In this document: one piece after another, positions 52,565 through 61,309 of the stretch
Layout: each line of letters starts with the position of its first letter
How positions within the stretch are numbered: the first letter of the stretch is position 1
Assembly (NCBI GenBank): GCA_040772685.1
Contig: JAXGXQ010000002.1
Coordinates: forward strand, 1 to 64,000
DNA: 64,000 nt
From: JAXGXQ01 sp040772685
GTDB lineage: Bacteria > Bacillota > Clostridia > Saccharofermentanales > UBA5734
Reading direction: 5' to 3'
Notes under the pieces: generated by a model
Seen by the model: the letters and a program-made list of their open reading frames with translations, nothing else
Told to the model about the DNA's origin: nothing
Databases searched by the model: none
Made by a program: the position numbers and the translations under genes

Positions 52565-53551
52565 CCAGGTGTTGAGATCGACAAAACGGTTGCCAATCTG
52601 ACAGCCGGCGATCCGCACAGCGATTTTGCTGAACTGGAAGACGGCGAAACAGCTGAATACAAGCTCGTCGTTACCAATACCGGCAATACCGCTCTCAACG
52701 ATGTCATGGTTGAAGATGACATGGTGGCTTTCGGCACAGAAGCCGCTCTCTCCAGCGGCGGCACAGCAACCTTCACCGACCTGGGCTCGGGCGTTCCGGC
52801 GATTAATCTCGGTACCCTGCTGCCTGGTGAGTCAGTAACCATTACCTACACCTACGTGACTGAATTCGCGGATATCGCGATGTCGCCGATCACGAATACA
52901 GCTACTGTAACAGGCGCGATGGCTGAATCCAGGTTCTTCCCGGACGGCCGGACCGTAAGTGACGACGATGACGCAGCTATCAATGTTTCCGAGATCCCGT
53001 TGGCCTTCACCGACATTGAGATAACCAAGCAGGTGAAGAACGTAACAGCAGGCGGCCTCTACGCAGATATGGCCACAGGCTTTGCAGGTGACATCTTCAG
53101 TTACAGAATTACTGTAACCAACGTTGGCGCCACAGTCCTGTCCGACATCGTAATTGACGACAGCAGGGCTCCGGTCGGCGGTCTGGTGATCCGTGACAGT
53201 GACGGTGCCGAACTGCACTGGACCAATATTGACGGTAAAGCGTCCTTGACACTGGCTGAACTCCAGCCGGATGAAAGTGAGACCTTCACTTATCAATACA
53301 AGGCACTGACCGCTGATGAAGGTGAAATTATTGAAAACGTTGCAGTAGTGGAAGCTGTCTTCAAGCCGGCACGCGAAGGCTATGAAGATGTAACACTTCT
53401 AAAGGATGCAATCGCTGTAATCAATGTAGCAAAAGCACCGCCGAAAACCGGTGAATCCGGAGCAGGGAATACACTGGCTGGGTTGGGGCTGATACTTTCC
53501 GGTGTTGTGATTCTGATCCTGCGCCGCCGTTACGGCCGCCAATTCAGCTGA
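51503..53551 (+). CDS. Surface protein fragment: repeats 11-13, DUF11-like modules, PPKTG anchor
   Basis: Open from 51503 (just after an in-frame TAA) to 53551; the first usual start codon is at 51713. It holds repeats 11-13, then two modules of about 140 residues (VEIDKTVANLTAGDPHSDF... and IEITKQVKNVTAGGLYADM...), each with the YKLVVTNTGNT/YRITVTNVGAT strand of DUF11-type domains, and the anchor PPKTGESG, a hydrophobic helix and a basic tail. Sortase would cleave after Thr and link the protein to the wall. No sortase gene is in the window. Confidence 0.6.
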   Translation, partial: PPLPTYPADVTFNNIYAATGSVSLSASKQLSGRALAAGEFSFQLKEGATLIETKSNAADGSIDFAAINYTLADKGLHTYTITENASVLGGITIDPMVLTVTVNVVDNGDGTLTATPTYPTDVTFNNTYEASGSVSLAAAKGIDGRDLAADEFSFQLKEGATVLQTKTNAADGSITFDAINYSVADKGLHTYTITELPGSLGGVTFDPMVLTVTVDVVDNGDGTLTATPTYPADVTFNNIYNADGSIALAASKILTGRTLAAGEFSFQLKEGDTVLQTKTNAADGSVMFDAIPYTVMDKGLHTYTITEVVGTEANMHYDPLVLTVTVNVVDNGDGTLTATATYPENVVFQNEYLTPGVEIDKTVANLTAGDPHSDFAELEDGETAEYKLVVTNTGNTALNDVMVEDDMVAFGTEAALSSGGTATFTDLGSGVPAINLGTLLPGESVTITYTYVTEFADIAMSPITNTATVTGAMAESRFFPDGRTVSDDDDAAINVSEIPLAFTDIEITKQVKNVTAGGLYADMATGFAGDIFSYRITVTNVGATVLSDIVIDDSRAPVGGLVIRDSDGAELHWTNIDGKASLTLAELQPDESETFTYQYKALTADEGEIIENVAVVEAVFKPAREGYEDVTLLKDAIAVINVAKAPPKTGESGAGNTLAGLGLILSGVVILILRRRYGRQFS

Positions 53552-53653
53552 AGCGGCAGGCCATAAACTGCCTTTTAACACAGCAGGCAAGCGCGCAATA
53601 ACCTATGAACCGGCCATCAAAAAACAGCGTTAAACAGCATCCTTGAATGATTA

Positions 53654-53692
53654 CAGGCGGTTGATCGTAATGATCAGCCGCCTGAACTTTTC
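53654..53692 (+). terminator. Terminator of the surface protein gene
   Basis: 13-bp stem CAGGCGGTTGATC (53654-53666) and GATCAGCCGCCTG (53672-53684) with one wobble pair, then AACTTTTC. It lies 100 bases after the anchor-coding end. Confidence 0.75.
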
Positions 53693-53733
53693 GGACAAGC
53701 CAGCAACGTCAGGTGTTTTCGCCAAAACGCGAA

Positions 53734-53763
53734 TTGGAAAATGGCTCTGAATTGTGATAAAAT
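53734..53763 (+). promoter_or_regulatory. Promoter of the carD-like gene
   Basis: -35 TTGGAA (53734-53739), 18-base spacer, extended -10 TGATAAAAT with TAAAAT at 53758-53763. It implies a leader of about 140 bases. Confidence 0.5.
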
Positions 53764-53911
53764 GACATATGAAGCGCAACAAATTCAGTAACGATAGTTC
53801 AGTTATGGTTGGCGCTGCCTTTTACTGAACTCTACGATGATTCGCGGAACCAAGTTGTATGAAATGTTATGGCACCTTGACGGGAATAGTTTCGCTTGAG
53901 GAGGATATCGC

Positions 53912-54421
53912 GTGTTTAAAATAAATGACTATGTTGTTTTTGGCTCGACTGGCGTTTGCCAGATTACGGATATAATTGATGAAAGTTTTGGCGGACCAAC
54001 CGAAAAGAAGTATTATGTGCTGACTCCGCTGCACGGTAACAGTTCTACTATTTATGTCCCGGTTGATAACGATAAAGTAGTTTTGCGCAAAATTTTGAAA
54101 CGCTCTGATATTGATGAACTAATCTCGATTATGCCGGATCTGGATAACGAATGGATTAATGAGGATTCTCCCCGTAAGGCCCTATTCAATGAAATTCTTC
54201 AATCAGGTGACCTGGAACGGGTCATACACATGATCAAGATAATCTACCGCCGCCGACAAGAAGTTGAAGAAATAGGCAAAAAGCTTTCGAATGCTGATAC
54301 TGAATCACTGAAAGCTGCTGAGAAACTTCTCCATAATGAGTTCGCATTGGTTCTTGACATTGAACCTGACGAAGTTGGACCGTTTATTCGCGGCGAAATT
54401 CAAGTTAAGCAGAAGGCCTGA
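53912..54421 (+). CDS. CarD/CdnL-family RNA polymerase-binding regulator
   Basis: 169 residues from GTG 53912, GAGGAGG upstream. The N-terminal 60 residues form the Tudor-like RNAP interaction domain (FKINDYVVFGSTGVCQITDIID...YYVLTPLHGNSSTIYVPVDND). The C-terminal helical part (KIIYRRRQEVEEIGKKLSNADTESLKAAEKLLHNEFALVL) is the usual DNA-binding region. CarD proteins stabilise open promoter complexes. Single gene with its own terminator. Confidence 0.92.
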   Translation: MFKINDYVVFGSTGVCQITDIIDESFGGPTEKKYYVLTPLHGNSSTIYVPVDNDKVVLRKILKRSDIDELISIMPDLDNEWINEDSPRKALFNEILQSGDLERVIHMIKIIYRRRQEVEEIGKKLSNADTESLKAAEKLLHNEFALVLDIEPDEVGPFIRGEIQVKQKA

Positions 54422-54448
54422 GTTTAGTTCTAATATATTAGTTCAAAC

Positions 54449-54490
54449 GCCCCAAATGCAAAAACCTGTAGCATTTGGGGCTTGCTTTAT
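54449..54490 (+). terminator. Terminator of the carD-like gene
   Basis: Perfect 11-bp stem GCCCCAAATGC (54449-54459) and GCATTTGGGGC (54471-54481), tail TTGCTTTATTT. Confidence 0.88.
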
Positions 54491-54621
54491 TTGCCAGTTG
54501 TTTTTTCAGAATAAATTAAATTGTGAATATTAATAAGTCGTTCACGCTTTTGCTTTTTCCTTTTAATGGCTGTGTCATCTGATTTTTGTATGCTGTTCTG
54601 AAGTGGAAAGGTGTGAGCAGC

Positions 54622-57030
54622 GTGTACAAACATGATCAACTACCGGGAAAAAACAAACCACACTATATGAGGCCAAACGAAAACCGCCGCAAGTCACTAT
54701 TCAAGCGGGTTCGGGGCAAACCGTCCAATGCGGCAAGTCGCGATACATTAGCGTATATGTTGGGGCTGATTTTATCGCGTGCTTTGCAAATCGTCCTGGT
54801 GGTTTTACTCATGGTTGGATTTCTTGCCTTCGGTATTGGCAGTGGCATGCTGATTGGCTACATAACCACAACCCAGCCGGTAACTGCAAGCCAGCTCAAC
54901 ACCTACAGCCAGACAACTCGAATTCTTGATTCTGCTGGCTCCGAGATCGCAATTCTTACCGGTGCTGAAAATATTAATCGACAATTCATCCCTTTCGGTC
55001 AGGTAAAGCATACGTATATTGATGAAGCTTTTATGGCTATTGAAGACGAACGTTATGAGGAGCATGTCGGAATTGATCCAAAACGTATCTTCAGCGCAGT
55101 CTTAAGCGCGTTAAGCAACAACGGTAATGCTACCCACGGCGGTTCAACCATAACCCAGCAGACAGTTAAGCTGGTTTCCGGTGCTCAGGACAGGTCTATT
55201 CAGCGCAAGGTGCAGGAATGGTACAATTCCATCCGTATGGAACAGCAAAAAAGCAAAGACGAGATCATGGAGCTGTATCTCAACCTGGTTCCAATGGGCA
55301 ACAGTTATGTGGGTGTGCAATCTGCTGCCAAGGGTTATTTTAATAAGGATGCTGCCGAACTTGATCTGGTTGAAAGTGCGTTTCTGGCGGGTATACCCAA
55401 CCGACCCTCCAGCTATAATCCACGGACAGAATCCGGCAGACGCAATGCATTACGCCGGATGCGGATTGTTCTTGGTAAAATGCATGATCTGGGCATGATC
55501 GAAACAGCCCAATATGAAGAAGCACTTGATACTGAACCTCAGTTCCGCAGCGAAGATGAACTGATTACAGCCAACCAGGTCAATTCCTACTTTGCTGACT
55601 ATGTTATTGGCCAGGTTATCGAAGATCTTATAACTTATCGCGGGTACAGTCGTACCCTGGCCGAAATAACTGTCTATAACCAGGGTCTGCAAATTGAAAC
55701 TACCATGGATGCCAAAGTGCAGGCTGATATGGAAGCTGTTTTCCGCGACGAAAGTTTCTTTGTCAAACGTCCGGAGTCAATCGCCAACCTGCCTGCCAAG
55801 CCTCAGGGCAGTATGGTAGTTGTCGAGAATCATCCCAATCCCGGCCAGATTAAGGGAATGGTGGGCGGATTTGGCGAAAAAACCGGTAACTTTGTACTCA
55901 ATCGTGCCGTTAGTGCTCGCCGTCAACCTGGTTCAAGCATTAAACCCTTGGCCATTTACGGTCCTGGCATTGATACAGGCCTTATCTCGGCTGCTTCCAC
56001 CTTCGTAGACAAAGCTTATTATCTGGATGATAAAAACCCAACCAAAGTATGGCCCCGTAACTCAGGCTCGAGCTATCGCGGCAAACTGACAGTCCGGGAA
56101 GCGGTTAAGTATTCTATCAATACAATAGCCGTGCTTCTTTATACCGAATTAATTGGACCGGATATAATGCTTCCTTATCTGGAACAGCTGGGAATGCCAC
56201 GTCCAACCGAGCGTTATCCATCCACGGCACTGGGCAGTTTCAACCAGGGTATGACCACGTTGGAAATGGCTGGGGCTTATGCTGTATGGGCTAATCATGG
56301 CTTATATACTAAACCATATGCATACACCCGGGTGTTGAGCGCGAATGGGGAAGTACTGTTGGAAAACAAGCCGGAATTCAAACAGGTATTCAAACCAGAG
56401 ACAGCGTTTATCATGACCGACATTATGCAGGGCGTCATGACTCCCGGCGGTACTGCCAATCGCAATGCTGTCCCGAATATGCCTACTGGTGGCAAAACCG
56501 GGACCACCGATGACAATGCCGATAAATGGCTGATTGGTTTTACACCTTACTATTCAGCAGCTGTCTGGTACGGCTACGATAACAGGTTGGGCAAAACGGA
56601 GATTCCCTCTCCGGACCGCAATAATGCTCGCGGCATCTGGACCGAAGTCATGACCAGGATCCATGAAGGATTACCGCATCGCGATTTTGAGAGGCCGGCA
56701 ACTGTTGAAGAACATACAATTTGTCCTGCAAGTGGGTTGCTGGCTACAAGCAGATGTCCGAACCCCCGCAAAGAATACTTTGTGCCTGGCGCAGCAGCAA
56801 ATCCTGACAGATACTGTAATGTCCATGGTGCCAGCTCAGCAACCGGGCAAACCAATCCCAGAACAACGACCGGAAATACTACTGCTCCAAGAGGAAATTC
56901 TCCAACAACAAGGGATACTGCTTCTGCTACTAAAGAGCCGGCTCCAACAACCAAGTCGCCTACTACAGCTGCTACTAAAGACACTAAACCCGAACCGTCC
57001 AAAAAGGCTGCCTCAACTACTGATGGCTGA
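54622..57030 (+). CDS. Class A penicillin-binding protein (PBP1A type)
   Basis: 802 residues from GTG 54622 (AAAGG 10 bases upstream); an upstream GTG at 54613 is too close to that site. A basic cytoplasmic tail precedes one membrane helix (about residues 55-90). The glycosyltransferase domain has EDERYEEHVGID (Glu141) and HGGSTITQQTVKL; the transpeptidase has SSIK (Ser438, Lys441), SIN (Ser498, Asn500) and KTGT (from Lys625). It polymerises and cross-links peptidoglycan. The last 70 residues after the CNVHG stretch are Thr/Pro/Lys/Ala-rich low complexity (repeats such as TTTGNTT and PTTKSPTT). Confidence 0.93.
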   Translation: MYKHDQLPGKNKPHYMRPNENRRKSLFKRVRGKPSNAASRDTLAYMLGLILSRALQIVLVVLLMVGFLAFGIGSGMLIGYITTTQPVTASQLNTYSQTTRILDSAGSEIAILTGAENINRQFIPFGQVKHTYIDEAFMAIEDERYEEHVGIDPKRIFSAVLSALSNNGNATHGGSTITQQTVKLVSGAQDRSIQRKVQEWYNSIRMEQQKSKDEIMELYLNLVPMGNSYVGVQSAAKGYFNKDAAELDLVESAFLAGIPNRPSSYNPRTESGRRNALRRMRIVLGKMHDLGMIETAQYEEALDTEPQFRSEDELITANQVNSYFADYVIGQVIEDLITYRGYSRTLAEITVYNQGLQIETTMDAKVQADMEAVFRDESFFVKRPESIANLPAKPQGSMVVVENHPNPGQIKGMVGGFGEKTGNFVLNRAVSARRQPGSSIKPLAIYGPGIDTGLISAASTFVDKAYYLDDKNPTKVWPRNSGSSYRGKLTVREAVKYSINTIAVLLYTELIGPDIMLPYLEQLGMPRPTERYPSTALGSFNQGMTTLEMAGAYAVWANHGLYTKPYAYTRVLSANGEVLLENKPEFKQVFKPETAFIMTDIMQGVMTPGGTANRNAVPNMPTGGKTGTTDDNADKWLIGFTPYYSAAVWYGYDNRLGKTEIPSPDRNNARGIWTEVMTRIHEGLPHRDFERPATVEEHTICPASGLLATSRCPNPRKEYFVPGAAANPDRYCNVHGASSATGQTNPRTTTGNTTAPRGNSPTTRDTASATKEPAPTTKSPTTAATKDTKPEPSKKAASTTDG

Positions 57031-57098
57031 ACTGCTGGCGCGAGCGCAGATACACCGGCAAGACTCCCGAATAAAAATTTAAGGCGCAATCTTTCTAT

Positions 57099-57126
57099 TT
57101 GACTGGCTTGAATGTTGTAGTATACT
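57099..57126 (+). promoter_or_regulatory. SigA-type promoter of the FadR/GntR gene
   Basis: Consensus-like -35 TTGACT (57099-57104), 16-base spacer, -10 TATACT (57121-57126). The predicted start point falls near 57133, at the edge of the palindrome that follows. Confidence 0.75.
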
Positions 57127-57132
57127 GAAAGG

Positions 57133-57147
57133 AGACGTCAGACGTCT
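57133..57147 (+). promoter_or_regulatory. Palindromic operator over the transcription start
   Basis: AGACGTC-A-GACGTCT: perfect 7-bp half-sites around one central base, beginning about 7 bases after the -10. A FadR-subfamily repressor bound here would block the promoter, so this is the probable autoregulatory site of the regulator encoded at 57255-57962. Confidence 0.68.
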
Positions 57148-57254
57148 TATGTCATTTTGCCCAAAAGAAAATTTACTGCTTGACTGGGGCTCCAGTGGAG
57201 CAGATTCTTTGAGATTAATTCAGGCGGCAGACGCTGCTAAAATAGGGGTTGCGG

Positions 57255-57962
57255 ATGTTAAGCTCTCTGGAAAACTCCAGAAAAACATTGTCAGAACGCG
57301 CTGCCAGCCAGATCGTCAAATATATTCTCGATAACGAGCTGGAGCCCGGTAGCCGCCTGCCTAATGAACTGCAGCTTTCTGAGGCGCTTCAGGTAGGACG
57401 CAGTACAGTCCGTGAGGCAATTCGAATTCTGGTTTCCCAGAATATTGTTGAGATAATACGCGGCCGTGGCACGGTTGTGGCGAATAAACCCGGTGTGGCT
57501 GATGACCCGTTAGGTTTTCAGTTTGTTAAGGATAAAGAAAAACTTGTGTTCGATCTGCTGGAAACAAGACTGATAATTGAACCCAAGATTGCCGCTTTGG
57601 CGGCGACGCGCGCGACTGAGGACGATATTGTCCGGATGAACGCTCTGGCTAACGATATTGAGCGTCTGATGCGCCAAAAACGTCCGCATGAAGCTAAAGA
57701 TGTTGAATTGCATGCTTACATAGCTGAATGCACGGAAAATGAAGTTATAACTTCTTTGATCCCGATTATCAACAAATCAATTTATATTTTTACAGAATTT
57801 ACCGATAAACGGATTCTAAAGGAATCTATTGATACTCACCGTCAGATAGTAAGCTCTATCGCGGCGCGCGACAGCGCTGCAGCTGAAGCCGCCATGACCC
57901 GCCATATTCAACACAATAAGCAGCTGATTGAACGCAAGCTGCTGGCTAACCACAAATTATAA
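57255..57962 (+). CDS. FadR-subfamily GntR transcriptional regulator
   Basis: 235 residues from ATG 57255 (an in-frame TTG two codons upstream is an alternative). Residues about 8-75 are the GntR winged helix: LSERAASQIVKYILDNELEPGSRLPNELQLSEALQVGRSTVREAIRIL. Residues about 95-225 form the all-helical FCD effector domain with metal-ligand-like residues in DVELHAYIAECTEN and a final His in MTRHIQHN. Such proteins sense sugar acids or other carboxylates. The following two genes (isomerase-like, SDR) suggest control of hexuronate or gluconate use. The leader from the promoter is about 120 bases. Confidence 0.92.
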   Translation: MLSSLENSRKTLSERAASQIVKYILDNELEPGSRLPNELQLSEALQVGRSTVREAIRILVSQNIVEIIRGRGTVVANKPGVADDPLGFQFVKDKEKLVFDLLETRLIIEPKIAALAATRATEDDIVRMNALANDIERLMRQKRPHEAKDVELHAYIAECTENEVITSLIPIINKSIYIFTEFTDKRILKESIDTHRQIVSSIAARDSAAAEAAMTRHIQHNKQLIERKLLANHKL

Positions 57963-58025
57963 AGTGTAAAATAGTAAAAAGTACAGAAATAGACCAACGC
58001 TACGAAAATAATAGGAGGTTCGATC

Positions 58026-58910
58026 ATGACTAAGCTCTTTCGCTATGGTATTGCCTGTTCCCTCAACAAAACAGGTTCCAGCGCCCCGATCACATTCCGC
58101 GGTGACATTGAAGACCTGTGTGAACGCAGCCGCAAATACGGCTACGACGGTATTGAAATCCATCTGGTAAATCCCGGTGATTATGACTGGGACAAAATCA
58201 GCAAAACAAAAGACGACTATGGCCTAAGTGTCACAGCACTGGCCACCGGCCGCGAGTTTCATCAGAACAAGCTTTATCTGCTTGATGAAAATCCACAAGT
58301 ACGCCGCGACGCAATCAACCGGCTCAAAGAACATATCGATGTCGGCGCCAAGCTGGGTGCGCTGGTAATTGTTGGTTCAATGCGTAAAGATATCCCTGAC
58401 TTCCAACGTTATGACTATTATGAAGGTCTGCATAATGAAGCTGTTCTGGAACTGGCAGAATATGCTGAACCTAAGAATGTCACTATTATTCTGGAAAACA
58501 TCCTTACCTTCACCAGCAACTTTATGAACACAATGCGCCAGACTGCGGATGTAGTCCGCAAAATCAACAAACCTAACGTAAAAATCCATCTGGATACTTA
58601 TTCTATGCTGATGGAAGACAACGACATTCCCGGCGCGATCCAATACTGCATGCCGGAACTGGAGTATGTTCATTTTGCTGACAGCGCCCGCCTGTATCCG
58701 GGCGGCGGCAACGTGGATTTCCCCTTGTTCCTGAATACCCTGCTTAATGTAGGTTATAAAGGCTGGATCGTAACAGAGTGCATCCCGTGGCCGACTGAGG
58801 ATCTCTCAGCTGAGCGCGGCATGGCTTACCTTAACGCCCTCGAAACAATCGTTAAAATTAAGCGTTCTACTGCTGAACGAGACTATGTCCAGTTGCATCA
58901 TGGCGAATAA
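58026..58910 (+). CDS. Sugar phosphate isomerase/epimerase-like TIM barrel
   Basis: 294 residues, AGGAGG 8 bases before the ATG. The pattern KYGYDGIEIHLVNPGDYDWDKI, ALATGREF, AKLGALVIVGSM, ILENI, VKIHLDTYSM, and VHFADSARLYPGGGNVDF followed by GWIVTECIPW is that of the AP endonuclease family 2 / xylose isomerase-like barrel, with Glu, Asp, His and Glu metal ligands. The substrate is unknown; position between a FadR-type regulator and an SDR suggests a sugar-acid isomerase or epimerase. Confidence 0.88.
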   Translation: MTKLFRYGIACSLNKTGSSAPITFRGDIEDLCERSRKYGYDGIEIHLVNPGDYDWDKISKTKDDYGLSVTALATGREFHQNKLYLLDENPQVRRDAINRLKEHIDVGAKLGALVIVGSMRKDIPDFQRYDYYEGLHNEAVLELAEYAEPKNVTIILENILTFTSNFMNTMRQTADVVRKINKPNVKIHLDTYSMLMEDNDIPGAIQYCMPELEYVHFADSARLYPGGGNVDFPLFLNTLLNVGYKGWIVTECIPWPTEDLSAERGMAYLNALETIVKIKRSTAERDYVQLHHGE

Positions 58911-58988
58911 ATTGCACAGTAAAATTTGCTGAAAAGCAAGACAGGACTGGAGCTGAATAACTCCAGCCTGAAGGCACAGGAGGAATCT

Positions 58989-59771
58989 ATGTATAAACTT
59001 GATGGCAGAATTGCAATTGTTACAGGCGGTGCCCGTGGTCTGGGTCAGGCTATGGCGGAACGCCTCGGCAAAGAAGGCGCAACTGTAATCATCGCGGATA
59101 TTGACACTGAGTCAATGGAAAAAACCGTTGCAGCCATGAACGCGGCTGGTTCTAAAGCAGAGGGTTACCAGATAGACCTTACCAAGACAAGCGAAATTGA
59201 CGTCATGATCGACAAAGTCGTCGCCGATCACGGCCGGATTGATATTCTGATCAACAACGCCGGTATCAATATTCGCCAATGGGCGACCGAGTACAAAGAA
59301 GAAGACTACGATTTCCTGATGGCACTCAACCTTAAGTCTTATTATTTCGCCAGCAGAGCAGCTGCACGTTATTTCAAAAAGCAGGGCGGCGGTGTAATTG
59401 TTTGTACTTCTTCCGGCAACTCCGAGCGCTTCACCACCAAGCGCACACCTTACTGCATCTCCAAGGCCGCAGTAAATGGTCTCGTTGCAGCCTTAGGTAA
59501 CGAGCTTGGCCGCTTCAACATCCGAGTCAACGCAGTGGCACCGGGTTACATTTACACTGACATGGTGCGCCAGGGTATTGCTGAAGGCATCATTGATGAA
59601 CAAGCGATCATGTCGGTACTGCCGAATAAACGCTTCCTCGAAGCCAGTGAAATTGCCAATGCAGTTGTCTTCCTCGCTTCAGATGAGGCCAGTGGCATCA
59701 ACGCTCAAACCCTTTTCGTAGATGGCGGCTGGAACAAAAATGGTCTGCCGGAAGCAAAGGATTACAAATAA
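58989..59771 (+). CDS. SDR-family dehydrogenase
   Basis: 260 residues from ATG 58989 with AGGAGG upstream (the frame opens 21 codons earlier without a site). Classical SDR: TGGARGLG cofactor motif, NNAG (INNAGIN), catalytic Ser in VCTSSGN, Tyr/Lys in PYCISKAAV, and NAVAPGYIYTDM. The segment is similar in style to gluconate 5-dehydrogenase or 2-deoxygluconate 3-dehydrogenase (KduD). Context supports a sugar-acid substrate but does not fix it. Confidence 0.9.
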   Translation: MYKLDGRIAIVTGGARGLGQAMAERLGKEGATVIIADIDTESMEKTVAAMNAAGSKAEGYQIDLTKTSEIDVMIDKVVADHGRIDILINNAGINIRQWATEYKEEDYDFLMALNLKSYYFASRAAARYFKKQGGGVIVCTSSGNSERFTTKRTPYCISKAAVNGLVAALGNELGRFNIRVNAVAPGYIYTDMVRQGIAEGIIDEQAIMSVLPNKRFLEASEIANAVVFLASDEASGINAQTLFVDGGWNKNGLPEAKDYK

Positions 59772-59800
59772 ACTAACTGCAAAACAGTATACACAAGTAA

Positions 59801-59845
59801 AACGGCCATCGCACTTTGAAGTGTGATGGCCGTTCAGTTTGTTTC
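59801..59845. terminator. Bidirectional terminator between SDR and purine permease genes
   Basis: 16-bp stem AACGGCCATCGCACTT (59801-59816) and AAGTGTGATGGCCGTT (59819-59834) with one wobble pair; short T-rich tails on both sides. It lies between convergent genes. Confidence 0.78.
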
Positions 59846-59890
59846 AGGTGATGGGAATCCGCATGCTGTTTAAGCTCAGCGCTTACAGGC

Positions 59891-61309
59891 TTATAGATTG
59901 TTTACTGCAATCAGGACAAAGTTGAGCAGGAACAGAATAGCGGAACCATACAGAATCGGATGGACTTGTTTGCCCTTGCCGGTTACTAGTGCGATCAGGC
60001 AGTGGGTGATGAAGCCGGCAGCGATACCGTAAGAAATATTGTACGCAAAGCTCATTACTGCGACTGTCAGGAAAGCAGGGATGGACTCTTCAATTTTGTT
60101 CCAGGCTATACCAATGAAGGCTTCAGCCATCAGAACACCAACAATGATCAGGGCGGGAGCAGTAGCCGCGCCGGGCACGATACCTACCAATGAGGTGAAG
60201 GGAATAGTGAGCAAGAACATGACAGCGACAACCACGGCTGTGAGGCCGCTGCGGCCGCCGACGCCGATACCGGCTGCACTTTCTACATATGTGGTGGTGT
60301 TGGATGTGCCAAGCAGAGCGCCGACTGAAGTGGCTGTCGCATCGGCAAACAGAGCTTTATCCATCCGGGAGTTGAAGCCGCTGCTTTCCTCCAGTGCCTT
60401 TTCGTCTGCTTCATCAAAGATGCCAGACTTGCGGCCGGTACCAATGAAGGTGCCGATAGTGTCAAAAGTATCAGAAAGGCTGAAAGCGAAGATAGTAATC
60501 AGAACCATGGGGATTTTGGCTGGGTCGGAGAACATGCTGCCGAGGCCCGGGCTGCCAAAGAAGGAAAAAGCAACGTTTTTAATACCGCCGATTGCCGTAA
60601 CATCCACTATATTGCCGGATGGCAGATTTACAACCGACATGGGAATGCCGATTAAAGTAGTGGCAACAATGCCAATCAGGATAGCACCCTTAACCTTAAG
60701 GACCATAAGAATTATGGTAATCAGCAAGCCGATCAGGGCTAATTGGGCTGCTGGTTCAGTAAAGTTTGCAAGGGCTGGGACTGCTTTGGCAGTTCCGAGG
60801 ATAGTCCCGTCAGGCAAAGCGACGTAGGTGCCGGGATCAAGTGTGAACTTAAGGAAGCCGGCTTCCTTAAGGCCGATATAGGCAATGAACAAGCCAATAC
60901 CTGCGCCAATCGCATGCTGCAGACTCAGGGGAATGGAACGGATTATGGCTTTTCTGATCTTGGTTACGGTGATCAGGATATTAATCAAGCCGCAGATAAA
61001 TACCATCGCCATGGCTTCCTGCCAGGCAAAGCCCATTCCCAGTACAACTGTGAAAGTAAAAAAGGCGTTAAGACCCATGCCCGGCGCGACTGCGTAAGGA
61101 ACGTTGGCTACCAGTCCCATAACCAGGGTGCCAACTGCAGCAGCAAGTGCGGTGGCGACAAAAACGCCGTTTTTGTCCATGCCGGTGATTCCAAGGATAC
61201 TCGGGTTCACGAAGACAATGTAAGCCATCGTGAAGAAGGTTGTCAGACCGGCAATTACCTCGGTTCTGACATTGGTACCTTTTTGTTGCAGACCGAAAAA
61301 TTTCTCCAT
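59891..61309 (-). CDS. NCS2/AzgA-type purine (adenine/guanine/hypoxanthine) permease
   Basis: 472 residues from ATG 61309 (GGAGAGAG upstream; a start seven codons earlier is open but has no site). About 12-14 helices. It begins MEKFFGLQQKGTNVRTEVIAGLTTFFTMAYIVFVNPSILG, then NVPYAVAPGMGLNAFFTF, LFADATATSVGALLGTSNTTTYVESAAGI, all typical of AzgA/PbuG-type transporters. No purine riboswitch is evident in the 262-base gap upstream. Confidence 0.92.
   Translation of the reverse strand: MEKFFGLQQKGTNVRTEVIAGLTTFFTMAYIVFVNPSILGITGMDKNGVFVATALAAAVGTLVMGLVANVPYAVAPGMGLNAFFTFTVVLGMGFAWQEAMAMVFICGLINILITVTKIRKAIIRSIPLSLQHAIGAGIGLFIAYIGLKEAGFLKFTLDPGTYVALPDGTILGTAKAVPALANFTEPAAQLALIGLLITIILMVLKVKGAILIGIVATTLIGIPMSVVNLPSGNIVDVTAIGGIKNVAFSFFGSPGLGSMFSDPAKIPMVLITIFAFSLSDTFDTIGTFIGTGRKSGIFDEADEKALEESSGFNSRMDKALFADATATSVGALLGTSNTTTYVESAAGIGVGGRSGLTAVVVAVMFLLTIPFTSLVGIVPGAATAPALIIVGVLMAEAFIGIAWNKIEESIPAFLTVAVMSFAYNISYGIAAGFITHCLIALVTGKGKQVHPILYGSAILFLLNFVLIAVNNL

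Larger units (their letters stand above)
47383..53551 (+). pseudogene. Giant tandem-repeat sortase-anchored surface protein, frame broken
   Basis: Read through its frameshifts this is one protein of about 2,050 residues: a basic N-terminus, an N-terminal domain (47500-48210), about 13 isopeptide pilin-type repeats (48212-52564), two DUF11-like modules (52565-53430) and a cell-wall anchor, PPKTG (53438-53452) plus hydrophobic helix plus RRRYGR tail. The frame changes near 47645, at 48883 (one G missing from GCGGCAACA), and several times between about 51030 and 51510. Other indels near 49690-49730 cancel out. The N-terminus lacks a clear signal peptide helix, so an additional change near 47440 is possible. 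As written it cannot make a full-length protein. Decay, phase variation or consensus error in a repeat array are all possible. It lies downstream of a c-di-GMP riboswitch. Confidence 0.8.
53552..53911. other. Gap between surface protein and carD-like gene
   Basis: 360 bases holding the terminator at 53654-53692 and a promoter at 53734-53763. The rest shows no gene. Confidence 0.6.
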
